NCBI GenBank assembly: GCA_905116865.2
Contig: CAJHNH020002024.1
Span: 470,668 to 534,667, forward strand
DNA from: Candidula unifasciata
Lineage: Eukaryota > Mollusca > Gastropoda > Stylommatophora > Geomitridae
Direction of reading: 5' to 3'
Length of the DNA: 64,000 nucleotides
The translations under genes were made by a program, and so were the position numbers. Below the pieces are notes generated by a model. It was given only the letters and a program-made list of their open reading frames with translations. It had not been told where the DNA came from and searched no databases. Of the stretch, positions 54,088-64,000 are shown piece by piece. Within the stretch, counting starts at the first letter, position 1; each line of letters starts with the position of its first letter.

Positions 54088-54485
54088 ATGCATAGGAAGT
54101 GGATAAACAACAAGAAGTTTCCGCAAGAGTTTACAGCCAGTGTTCGCGAAGCAAAGCAAAAGCCAGTTTACAAAAATTAACACAGACCGTACAACTGCAA
54201 ATATGCATAAGAAGTCGATGAGCAAGCAGAAATTTCCGCAAGAGTTTCGAAGCAAAGCAAAAGCCAGTTCACAAAAATTAACACAGACCGTACAACTGCA
54301 AATATGCATAAGAAGTGGATGAACTACCAGAAGTTTCCGCAAGAGTTTACAGCCAGTATTCGCAAAGCAAAGCAAAAGCCAGTTTACAAAAATTACCACA
54401 GACCGTACAACTGCAAATATGCAAAAGAAGTGGATGAACTACCAGAGGTTTCTGCAAGAGTTTACAGCCAGTGTTCGAGAAAAAT
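54088..54485 (+). repeat. ~100-120-bp tandem repeat derived from a SINE S1 tail
   Basis: Four units, each containing the S1-like 'GAAGTGGATGAACTACCAGA', 'AGTTTCCGCAAGAGTTTACA' and 'GCCAGT' stretch, followed by 'CAGACCGTACAACTGCAAAT'. The frames here are repeat artefacts. Confidence 0.75.
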
Positions 54486-54489
54486 AAGT

Positions 54490-55325
54490 CAAATGGTTAG
54501 GGATTAATATTATTAGTGTACTGCTACAACAAATAATTATACTGTTGGTCAACAATTAGTAAAGAGGCAAAGAGTGACTTGCTGTGAGAGGTTAGTTAGT
54601 AAATGAAATAATATTTTCATCCACTTACCAAGAGGTCTGAAATATCTTGACACAATTTATCCACAGTGTGGTTGCACCATTTATGCACAGTCAATATAAA
54701 AGCAATAGTTTTCTTCAAACACAAGATAGTTTGCACCTGACAACTGTCGATATTCTCCAGATATGGCTTCTAAATTACCTGTTGTATTATCCCTAAAAGT
54801 AAGAATTCTACATTTAAAGTAGAAAAGTAATAAACAGCCAGTTCCCAAAAATCCGAACTACTGACTAGAAACAGTGACACTGGCACACTCATTACAACAC
54901 GACTGTCTCCCGTGAATTACAATTAAAATTGCTGTAATCTAACAGCTTGTATGTCCACTTTACAATATCCGCTTGTCGATTTGTAATACGAATACAATCA
55001 AACACAGAAGTTTGTAAGCATATTATAATGTCACAAAATGCAACATTGAAACGCTTGCAGTAACCTATTTTCGAGGGGACTCAGCCAAAATGTGCCGTGA
55101 TTCAGTTGTCAGGACCAATATACAGCCGGGCGTGGAACAGACTTAGGTTTGTACTCAGGAAGTACTTGCTAAGTTGCAAGTGAACATATCCAAGTTATGC
55201 AAGAGAAACATTCAGGAGGGAGGTTTTGTACATGTTTCACCTGCTGAGATCAAGGAAATATGTAGCAACCGGAATAAAGTGCTGTTTTCATAGAGAAGCA
55301 TTACCCTAACAAAAATTATGATCAG
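54490..55325. other. unassigned sequence
   Basis: No supported feature. Confidence 0.4.
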
Positions 55326-55327
55326 AG

Positions 55328-55880
55328 TTGAGTCGAGTTAAGTCAAGAATGGACATCACAGCACTCTGTTCATTACCATGCGTGCTCCATTCTCATCTTC
55401 AGCAGCCAGCGCAGAGTTCTAACAATACTGGTACCAGTCACAATCTGGTTATATGTCCGTCTTGCCTTTCCTCTGAGTGTACTGAGCCGACAAGACCCTC
55501 TGGTTATACCCAGGTTCCTCATTCTCTCCCATAATAATCTTGTTTCTCTACTGATTCCGTTGCTTGCTCCCAAAGGGCAATAACCACATCTGTCTTTGCA
55601 TGTATCAATTAACCCCCCAGTGCTGCAGATCCAGCCAATCTGTCTGCATGTTTATTACCCACTATGCCGACATAGCCTAGAGAAAAGATCCAAAGTCGTC
55701 TCACTACCAGTGACTTTCGAAATGAAGCTTGTCACTCTGCTCAAAGCATTCCTGTCTTCGCCTTTCTCGGCATTCTTTAAGAGTTTGTTACAATTACTAA
55801 ATGTGTATGCATCTTGTTCTCTAGCTACCGGAGAGCTGCAGTTACCGCCCCCACCTCCATTCTCTTGCTAGATGTTGTGA
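55328..55880 (-). mobile_element. LINE family B, RNase H to C-terminus, broken
   Basis: The minus strand encodes 'ISRETRLLWERMRNLGITRG', 'KARRTYNQIVTGTSIVRTLR' and 'WLLKMRMEHAW', then a CPEC-like end and a TTGACTTAACTCGACTC tail. Upstream RNase H pieces extend to about 55,880. The layout is the same as 5,010-5,600. Confidence 0.7.
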
Positions 55881-56219
55881 TAAATTATGACCAGAAGAGC
55901 AATTGACAATTTAAATGACAATGTGGTGTCCCATTTTCTGAAAAGTATCCAACAAAGAGAAAGACAAATTTGTCTGGATCATTATCTTGTGAAAACATCA
56001 GTCATCGAGCTCTCATTCGAACCACTTGCCAGGGTATAAACAAGAGAAGGCAAAACTCTAGAAATACCTACACGGTTGCCGACTTTATTAAGGAATGTAA
56101 CTCTCTTTCAGAGGGGCAGTCTTCATCCTCCTCCTCCTCCTCTATCATCTACCTGTGCCAGCAACTATCAACCACGAAGGTAACATAACCCTGCATATTT
56201 TAAATTATAATTTCTGCCA

Positions 56220-56372
56220 CACATAAATCCATTTTTCAAAAGTCAAAGAAACATATTTTTGAGGCGGGCATAAGGATTATTTCGATCTGCCATGGGAAAA
56301 ATAATTTCGGTTCGCGAATGGGGTCAATGAACGAATTAAGTTTGTTACCCGAGGTACCACTCTACATGATTA
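56220..56372 (+). mobile_element. short element with GGTACCACT terminus (Tigger-related?)
   Basis: Ends 'TTTGTTACCCGAGGTACCAC'. It shares 'AATTTCGGTTCGCGAA' and 'GAATTAAGTTTGT'-type stretches with 58,885-59,085 and with the 5' end of the transposase-bearing piece at 60,070-60,225. Confidence 0.5.
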
Positions 56373-56639
56373 CAGGGAGACTCTTGGGGAGGGGGGGGGG
56401 AGCGGGGGTACAAGGGATCCACAAGAGATTGCTGCCTAGGTCTCACGACTGCATGCAGCCTAGGTATGCAGCGCAGCGTGACACCCCTGCAACATAGAAC
56501 AAGCCGTGCAAACACGGCGATTTATGAACGGGAAGGGAAGTCACTCTTTCTGGGCGGGAAAATGCGAGTTGTAATACATTTTTTTTTTTTAACAATCGTC
56601 ATCGTTTGCATAACTTATGCACACACCCGCGCTCTCACA

Positions 56640-56702
56640 CACTCTGAAAGAGAAAGAGAGAGAGAAAGAGAGAAAGAGAGAGAGAGGAGAGACAGAGAAA
56701 AA
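56640..56702. repeat. GA-rich microsatellite
   Basis: AGAGAGAAAG-type repeat. Confidence 0.9.
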
Positions 56703-56814
56703 GGCTGAGACAGAAGACGAAAGACTAGAAAAGTCAGCATATTGATGGCACAAATAAAATAGAACTTATACTTCACTTTTTGTTTTACTTCATTTCACTG
56801 TACTTTGATATGCA

Positions 56815-56980
56815 ATAAACCCTCGTTAACATGAACTCGCTTATGAAGAACACCTGGTTAAAGTAAATACAATTTTGGTCCCAATAAGGATGGGCTGCAC
56901 TACAACGTATTTTTTATTCCAGGTAACAAAAACTCGTGATTATTCGGTCCCTTGGAATTCGTGTTAACTAGGTTTTACTA
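56815..56980. mobile_element. short inverted-repeat element (mariner/pogo-like MITE)
   Basis: The left end AATAAACCCTCGTTAACATG and the inverted right end ATAGTAAAACCTAGTTAACA are about 80% alike over 20 bp. Size 165 bp. A TA target is plausible. Confidence 0.45.
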
Positions 56981-57119
56981 TTTGTCCTTGGTTAGTTCAA
57001 ATTTGTTAACACTAACAAGAATATATAAATATCAAATAAAATATAACATATAACATATATAATCTAACATAAATATGTGTGTGTATTTTATAAATCTATG
57101 TGTGTGTATATGTGTGTGT

Positions 57120-57529
<410 letters not shown>

Positions 57530-57530
<1 letters not shown>

Positions 57531-57674
57531 CGGCGTCTGTGGCTTAGAAGCCAGTATCAAGAAGCCGACCGTCCAGAAAGCAATAGCAAACTACTGGGCG
57601 TACATTTGCCTAGAAAAACCACAACAGCCAAAAGATGCTTTGGTTAGTTCTGTATCGTCTTGTAAAGGATACGC

Positions 57675-57680
<6 letters not shown>
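57530..57680 (+). mobile_element. SINE family S2, internal deletion
   Basis: The head 'GTCGGCGTCTGTGGCTTA' joins directly to the core 'AGCAATAGCAAACTACTGGG' and the 'TTTGCCTAGAAAAACCACAA' end. The B box is deleted. It sits between two GA microsatellites. Confidence 0.7.

Positions 57681-57752
<72 letters not shown>
57678..57752. repeat. GA microsatellite
   Basis: About 37 GA dinucleotides. Confidence 0.95.
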
Positions 57753-57757
<5 letters not shown>

Positions 57758-57767
57758 ACAGGACCCC

Positions 57768-58058
57768 CCCCCCCGTGTGGGTTCCGTGGCCCTATTATAG
57801 GGAAAACAAGAATAGACCCACTGCCTGCCCAAAAGCATGTCGTAAGAATCGACTAATTGGGAGTTTCCTTCGAAGTCGGAGTGCATCTGCCTGAGAGGCA
57901 AGGAACCAACAGTCTACACTCAAATGTGTCAGATCTGTCAAACGGATGCACACGCAACACTCAGGTTTTGGAACAGGACTTCAGTCCAGAAGTGGATGAA
58001 CAACCAGAACCTTCCACCAGAGTTTACAGCTAGTGAACGCAAAGAAGAAGAAGAAGAT
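57768..58058 (+). mobile_element. SINE family S1, full-length copy
   Basis: About 290 bp, from CCGTGTGGGTTCCGTGGCCC to GCAAAGAAGAAGAAGAAGAT. With 31,114-31,402 it defines the family. Confidence 0.82.
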
Positions 58059-58059
58059 A

Positions 58060-58730
58060 CAGGGCGATGTGGGAAGGGGAGAGTCAGAGACAAGCGATGG
58101 ATAACAGAGAATCAATGAAAGAAGAAAGAAGGGAGAAGAAGAGGATTTTAAAAAAAAAAAAAGAAAGAGACGAGTTAGGGACATATCATACTCACAGTCA
58201 ACAAAAAGACGATATCCTAGACTTGCCCAAACACCCGATGTTTCTAACTGTACATTTAACCCTCCAGAAACAATCTAACACTGAAATGCTACATCACGTC
58301 ATAGATAATTACCCTTTCAACGGCCCCAACCTGCGACTTCTTCGTGAAGCTTACACTTGTGCTGAATTTCAAAGCCCAGACGAGGCCTGCAAAGTGACCT
58401 AGATACAAATACATACCTTCTCAAAAGGCTAGGAAGAGGCTGTAATATTTAGGATATTAATTAGCAGACGTGCTGGATTTTCTGGATTAACTGATTGATC
58501 AAACGTTTGAGCATTTTAATGGTGACATGGACAACATGTCTGACACGAAGATGAAGAAGAAACATAAAAGTTTGTAGTGGGTCGTAAGAACTGTCGTCAG
58601 TCGGTAGGCCTAAGCAGTTTAATTCGAATAATTTAGGATTATCATGGGATCATCCCAGGACACTAAACTAGTTAATAGCATCGAAATTTAGTCAGAATAG
58701 AGAATATACATGCAGGATCAGAAGTATTAG
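58060..58730. other. unassigned sequence
   Basis: The frame 58,067-58,402 is not supported by any motif. No feature recognised. Confidence 0.35.
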
Positions 58731-58764
58731 TAGGACGGAGGAATGAAGGAAGGAAAGGTGGCTG

Positions 58765-58830
58765 CAGAGGAGGAGGAGGAGGAGGAAGAAGAAGAAGAAG
58801 AAGAAGAAGAGGATAAGAAGAAGAAGTACT
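58765..58830. repeat. GGA/GAA microsatellite
   Basis: GGAGGAGGAGG then GAAGAAGAAG repeats. Confidence 0.9.
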
Positions 58831-58884
58831 ATCAACGACATGGACTTGAAGAAGAAAGTTTATACTATAAACATGTATTTTATT

Positions 58885-59085
58885 ATATTATGTTTTCGCC
58901 ATACATATAAGTCCATTTTAAAAAAAGTCAACAAACAGAACGTGTCTAGGGCGACAGAACGGATTAATTGGATTTGCAATAATTTAAATAGGGAAAATTG
59001 TTTCGGCTTGCGAACATTTCATTTCGCGAACCGAGTCAAAAAAGGAATTAATTTCGTGAACAGAGATAGCACTGTAGATGTAAGT
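58885..59085 (+). mobile_element. short element of the GGTACCACT family (Tigger-related?)
   Basis: Shares the CATATAAGTCCATTTT start, 'TTGTTTCGGCTTGCGAAC' middle and 'GAACAGAGATAGCACTGTAG' end with 56,220-56,372. Confidence 0.5.
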
Positions 59086-59142
59086 GTCTATAACTCGTTT
59101 GAAGGACCTAGCTAAATCTCTTGTTTGCCTGTAGACAGAATT

Positions 59143-59345
59143 GTCTTCTTCTTCTTCTTCTTCTTCTTCTTCTTCTTCTTCTTCTTCTTCTTCTTCTTCT
59201 TCTTCTTCTTCTTCTTCTTCTTCTTCTTCTTCTTCTTCTTCTTCTTCTTTGTCTTCTTCTTCTTCTTTCGTTCGTATATCTGCAATGTTGTCTCTAGTAT
59301 AAATCAGTCAGCGACCCGTAAAGTTTGGCTTGTACCGGTGTTTCT
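59143..59345 (-). mobile_element. LINE family A 3' end with ~130-bp GAA tail
   Basis: The minus strand reads 'GCCAAACTTTACGGGTCGCT', 'TAGAGACAACATTGCAGATA', CGAACGAAAG and then more than 40 GAA units (59,143-59,275). It is the same 3' end as 4,453-4,660 and 6,180-7,439, whose tails are 3-4 units long. Confidence 0.85.
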
Positions 59346-59649
59346 CTTTCCGTTGGTAGTCATGCCTATCTACAACATTCTGTTGGTGTACTTTCAGTCA
59401 ACTCTGATCCAGGTGATTTTCCATGCCATGGTGTCACACTGTCCATCTGCTTTTCTTTGCCTCTCCTCCCCTTTACTTTCCTACTGTCAACCAGACACGT
59501 TTTTTTTTTATTCTTTAATTTTTGTTGTTGTTGTTGATAGTATGAATTCCAGCTCGTCGACAAACATTTCTCGAACCAACCTCAACTTGGTTCACGTTCG
59601 TCAAAGCTAGCATATCCCTTGTATTCGGCGTTTTCGCTATAAATTACTG

Positions 59650-59966
59650 TTCAGACGTGAATCCTTACCGTATCCCCATCAAGCTGCTTTTCGTTAATCC
59701 AAAGTAACAATTAAATATCTATTTCTGCTAACACTTGAAAACTTTGCTTCGTTAACATAGTCACTCCTTAGGCGGCTACAGCACATCTTTGGTCTTGAAG
59801 ATAGTGCAGATATTGGATTAAGCCACATTGAACTGTTTGGTGAGATCATCAACACAACGCCATTCTCATGTTTAGTTATTGTTTCCTTCTTCGAGTCTAC
59901 TGCCATATGCTTCGGCTTGTTTACACTACTGTCACTAAGAACAATTTTCGCTTTCTTGGAAGCCAT
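59650..59966 (-). pseudogene. Tigger/pogo-like transposase N-terminal fragment
   Basis: The frame opens 'MASKKAKIVLSDSS', then 'MAVDSKKETITKHENGV' and, after a frame change, 'LTKQFNV', '.ICTIFKTKDVL', and near 59,690 'KQLDGDTV'-like residues. This is the order of the CENP-B/Tigger N-terminal helix-turn-helix DNA-binding region. Frameshifts and stops break it, and the DDE catalytic core is absent. Confidence 0.6.
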
Positions 59967-60069
59967 AATAAGGGTTTAAAAAAAAAGCAACACACACAAA
60001 TTGTATCAAGACAGTGTTGACAGCGGGTAAACATAAGTATAGGCAATGCTGATCGCGAGCAATGGCGCC

Positions 60070-60225
60070 AAAGTCATGTTTCTGCATTCGTGTACCAAGG
60101 TTTTATTGGCGGGTCGAGTCAACATTGTTCGGAAACTGTATTTGTGGGTCGATTTGTTCATGACTAGAGAAGTTCGTGACCTGAGGTACCATTGTATTTT
60201 TAACGCTGTACGTTTGCACGACGGA
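60070..60225 (-). mobile_element. 5' end of the Tigger-like element
   Basis: The minus strand starts 'ACAATGGTACCTCAGGTCAC', about 230 bp ahead of the transposase start. The same terminus occurs in the short elements at 56,220-56,372 and 58,885-59,085. Confidence 0.5.
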
Positions 60226-60229
60226 AAGC

Positions 60230-60720
60230 TCTCATCCAAAGAATAGTTCAATCTGAAACTGTTTTTGTTGTTACCGTTTTTGAACAGAACAAATTATCCT
60301 AACATATTATCTTTGCGAGGTGGGGTATGGTGTATCCTGCTCAGATCATGTGTTTTTTTCTGTATGATTTTAAAGCGTGACCAGCCAAATGTGCAGATGC
60401 TATCGCCTTAGTCTCTGTTTCCCTCTCTGTTCACAATATTGTCAACAGCATTTAATGATCTCCTTCTACACATACTGCGTAGAACACACATCAGCAACAC
60501 GAACGAGTCGCGTGCAAGGTCAGCCTTCCATGTCAGCAAAAGGAAGCACACTTGTCAATGTCCTCCAGAGACCTCATTAAATGCCAGTTGCTTATATTAC
60601 TTTCTTGTGCAGCAGTTGATACAGCCGTTGGATAAATAATATACAGGTTATAGATGCTATTTCTTCCTTATAGACAAGAAGTCCTGAACCGGCTTTCGGT
60701 TACCGCCCCCTTGGATCATA
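60230..60720. other. unassigned sequence
   Basis: No supported feature. Confidence 0.4.
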
Positions 60721-60724
60721 GGTC

Positions 60725-60962
60725 CCATTACTTGTTTCTTAACTCTCTATTGCTCTCCCTCTGCCTTTCTGTCTCTCTGCTCTCTATCTCTCTCTGCCTC
60801 GCTAGCATCCCTCTTTCAGTTTCTTTCCTCTCCCCTCTATCTCTCTCTTCCTCTATCCATTTCTCTATCCTTATCTATGTCATCTCGTTCCTCTTTCTCT
60901 CTCTCACTCTCTCTCTCTCTCTCTCTCTCTCTGTCCTTTCTCTTTCCTTATGTCCTTCTCTT

Positions 60963-61003
<41 letters not shown>

Positions 61004-61005
61004 TT
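60725..61005. repeat. TC-rich low complexity and CT microsatellites
   Basis: TCTC-rich throughout, with clean (CT)n at 60,895-60,932 and 60,965-61,000. Confidence 0.9.
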
Positions 61006-61008
61006 CTC

Positions 61009-61633
<625 letters not shown>

Positions 61634-61736
61634 GCCTCTCCCCACCCCTTTGCACTTGTCTTTATCTGTCTGAACATCTGATGATCTAAACATGGAGTAC
61701 TTGTTCCTAACGCGAGAGGGTCTCGCTTTTCACATT

Positions 61737-62127
61737 CACTATCACCGTGGGCTGGGATTCTCCTGCCTCTCTATAAAAGCACAATGTAACACTATCACCG
61801 TGGGCTGGGATTCTCCTGCCTTTCTATAAAAGCACAATGTAACACTATCACCGTGGGCTGGGATTCTCATGCCTCTCTATAAAAGCACAATGTAACACTA
61901 TCACCGTGGGCTGGGATTCTCCTGCCTCTCTATAAAAGCACAATGTAACACTATCACCGTGGGCTGGGATTCTCATGCCTCTCTATAAAAGCACAAATGT
62001 AATCTTGTAATTTTACACTATCACCGTGGGCTGGGATTCTCATGCCTCTCTATAAAAGCACAATGTAACACTATCACCGTGGGCTGGGATTCTCCTGCCT
62101 CTCTATAAAAGCACAATGTAACACTAT
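61737..62127. repeat. 53-bp minisatellite containing TATAAAAG, about 7 copies
   Basis: Unit: CACTATCACCGTGGGCTGGG, ATTCTCCTGCCTCTCTATAA, AAGCACAATGTAA. One unit near 61,995 has a 17-bp insertion. Confidence 0.95.
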
Positions 62128-62129
62128 CG

Positions 62130-62292
62130 TCTGGCGAGGCGGAAAGGTGCCAGCAAGGGGGTTCAGGGTTGGCTACCTGATCCGTTAAGACACCTTACCA
62201 AACAACAATTCAAAACGAACATGATATGGTAACTAGGGCTCGGGATGGTGGAAGGCCATGCTCCACTGTGGGATAAAGGACAGAAGAAGAAT
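62130..62292 (+). mobile_element. LINE 3' end with short GAA tail
   Basis: 'GGGCTCGGGATGGTGGAAGG', 'CCATGCTCCACTGTGGGATA', 'AAGGACAGAAGAAGAATG' resembles the 3' end of LINE family C at 50,270. Decayed. Confidence 0.5.
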
Positions 62293-62459
62293 GCAACAAA
62301 CTTGAACTGAGACAGGTGTACAACATTCTAATAATTCAATAAACGTGGGGTGACTTGATGGGTAATTAAAGAGGAATATATAATAAACAGTGATAATCAC
62401 ATAATGCTATATACATATGTGTTGTGAAGCAAATTACTGGAATACTACAGTGCTGGGAA

Positions 62460-62735
62460 AGTCACCCTGGCGGAGCGGCTAGACGCTCGCCGAGGATCGG
62501 AATGTCGCGGGTTCGCTCCCTGGCGGAGCTGGACTTTTTTTTTCTTCAAAAATGACCATGGCTCCCAGGTCGACCCAGCTTTAAGTGGGTATCAGGTGCA
62601 GTCCCGGGAAGTAAAGGCGACCAGTGTGATGCTGACCACATCACCCATCTTGTGCCGATTTGTTTATAAAATATAGGTCTAGCCCTATATGCCCTATACG
62701 CCTAAAGGCGTGGGAAAGGGTCCTTTACTTACAGT
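62460..62735 (+). mobile_element. tRNA-derived SINE family S3, full-length
   Basis: Best copy: A box (TGGCGGAGCGGCTAGACG), B box (GGGTTCGCTCCC), a T-run, then 'GTGATGCTGACCACATCACC', 'CATCTTGTGCCGATTTGTTT' and the end 'TAGGTCTAGCCCTATATGCC...GGGAAAGGGTCCTTTACTTA'. Two partial copies lie at 26,505 and 36,655. Confidence 0.85.
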
Positions 62736-62959
62736 GCTGGGCCCTAACTGGAAGAATAAACTGCGAGTGCTATGTGACACATAAAGACACAGCAGGATGG
62801 TTGCGATGACGATGAAGAGATCATGACGACGACGATGATGAAGATGATGGCGATGATGACAATACAGATCATGATGACTAAACCGTTTCTGTGGCTTCCC
62901 GACAATTATACGACAGTCTGCCTATGGAAGAGAATGGAACTTCTCGACATAATATCTTT

Positions 62960-63215
62960 TTCTTCTTCTTGTTCACCAGCTGCCAACTTCGGTGAAAAGT
63001 TCTGGACTTTATTCTTGTATCAGAATCTCAGTGTTGCGTTCACATCCGTTTTACAGACCTGGATTATTAATATGCAGATTGTTCGTTCCTTGTCTCTCAT
63101 GCAGATGTACCCCGCTGTGAACAAAGCCTCCAATTAGTCGACACTTACTACATGCTTGTTTGAGAGGTAATGGGTCTATTCTCGTTTTCTCTACAATGGG
63201 GGCCCGGAATCCATA
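62960..63215 (-). mobile_element. SINE family S1 with GAA tail
   Basis: Minus-strand copy from 'GGATTCCGGGCCCCCATTGT' to 'TTGGCAGCTGGTGAACAAGA' and an AGAAGAAAAAG tail. Confidence 0.75.
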
Positions 63216-63455
63216 CGATGAAATCTCCATTGTGAAGGTGACCCAATGTTTTTGGTTTATGCAATAATTCAGACAATCTCCTATTGTGCCGTTATATGTC
63301 ACATAGGGCTCAGTCTATTCCTCTATTCTGTTATATCTTGTGCCATAACTTCAACTTCATTGATGGAATCCAGTCCAGCAGCTTTGGCCTCTCTCTCAAC
63401 GTTAGCCTCATCGTTTCCCTTGGACATCCTCCCATTTCAGTGCCTGTTTGACCAT

Positions 63456-64000
63456 TCTCTGTTGGCCTCTGCACAGAAAGTGTCTACAATAACGCCATCT
63501 GCTCTATCTCATAACTGTTGGCCTCTGCACAAAAAGTGTCTACAATAACGCCATCTGCTATATGTCATAACTGTTGGCCTCTGCACAGAAAGTGTCTACA
63601 ATAACGCCATCTGCTCTGTGTCATAACTGTTGGCCTCTGCACAGAAAGTGTCTACAATAACGCCATCTGCTCTGTGTCATAACTGTTGGCCTCTGCACAA
63701 AAAGTGTCTACAATAACGCCATCTGCTCTGTCATAACTGTTGGCCTCTGCACAGAAAGTGTCTACAATAACGCCATCTGCTCTGTCATAACTGTGGCCTC
63801 TGCACAGAAAGTGTCTACAATAACGCCATCTGCTCTGTGTCATAACTGTTGGCCTCTGCACAGAAAGTGTCTACAATAACGCCATCTGCTCTGTGTCATA
63901 ACTGTTGGCCTCTGCACAGAAAGTGTCTACAAAAACGCCATCTGCTCTGTCATAACTGTGGCCTCTGCACAGAAAGTGTCTACAATAACGCCATCTGCTA
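63456..64000. repeat. 52-56-bp minisatellite running off the right edge
   Basis: Unit: GTTGGCCTCTGCACAGAAAG, TGTCTACAATAACGCCATCT, GCTCTGTGTCATAACT, about ten copies. Some units are shortened by 3-4 bp, such as those with TCTGTCATAACTG. It is cut by the window end. Confidence 0.95.

Noticed and set aside
53980..54399. 139-codon Cys/Leu-rich frame
   Set aside because: Produced by the tandem repeat at 54,088-54,485.
58067..58402. 111-codon hydrophilic protein
   Set aside because: It starts in low-complexity sequence beside a SINE tail and matches no recognised family.

Overview
The window looks like a gene-poor, repeat-rich stretch of an animal nuclear genome, most likely a mollusc and probably a gastropod. 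The reasons are the large introns with canonical GT/AG sites, the many decayed non-LTR retrotransposons and tRNA-derived SINEs, the abundant mini- and microsatellites, and one metazoan gene. The mollusc assignment is inferred from the style of the repeats and was not tested by a search. There are no operons, no CRISPR arrays, and no intact rRNA or tRNA genes that I can see.

The one convincing host gene is a class I facilitative hexose transporter (SLC2A/GLUT1-like). It is on the minus strand and covers 3,465-39,397. I could join twelve coding exons with matching phases and consensus splice sites: 39,297-39,350; 34,830-34,925; 31,671-31,831; 23,016-23,140; 20,282-20,452; 19,452-19,559; 16,356-16,438; 14,631-14,729; 13,356-13,568; 10,671-10,746; 8,749-8,876; 3,465-3,752. 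Together they give 1,602 nt, or 533 codons plus a stop, which is the normal size for the family. The first coding exon carries 47 nt of 5' UTR, so the promoter and any non-coding exon lie upstream (beyond 39.4 kb) and were not identified.

The introns are packed with repeats. Intron 1 holds a 30-bp minisatellite, intron 2 an 18-bp minisatellite, and intron 3 a 2.6-kb 43-bp minisatellite, trinucleotide arrays, an LTR-like promoter module and a SPIN-like hAT element. Intron 5 holds a LINE fragment whose target-site duplication copied the splice donor. Intron 9 holds a compound AG/TG/CG/TC microsatellite, and intron 11 holds an RNase H-bearing LINE 3' end.

From 39.4 to 64 kb I see no host gene. 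This part contains LINE remnants, including a 2-kb reverse transcriptase relic at 50.3-52.3 kb and another at 44.5-46.3 kb split by a hAT-type MITE. It also contains an HMG-box processed pseudogene with a long 3' UTR and poly(A), a Tigger/pogo transposase fragment with related short elements, several SINE families, and tandem arrays up to the right edge. Many of the retroelement 3' ends, from different families, carry GAA-type trinucleotide tails, which probably seeded many of the GAA/TTC microsatellites here.
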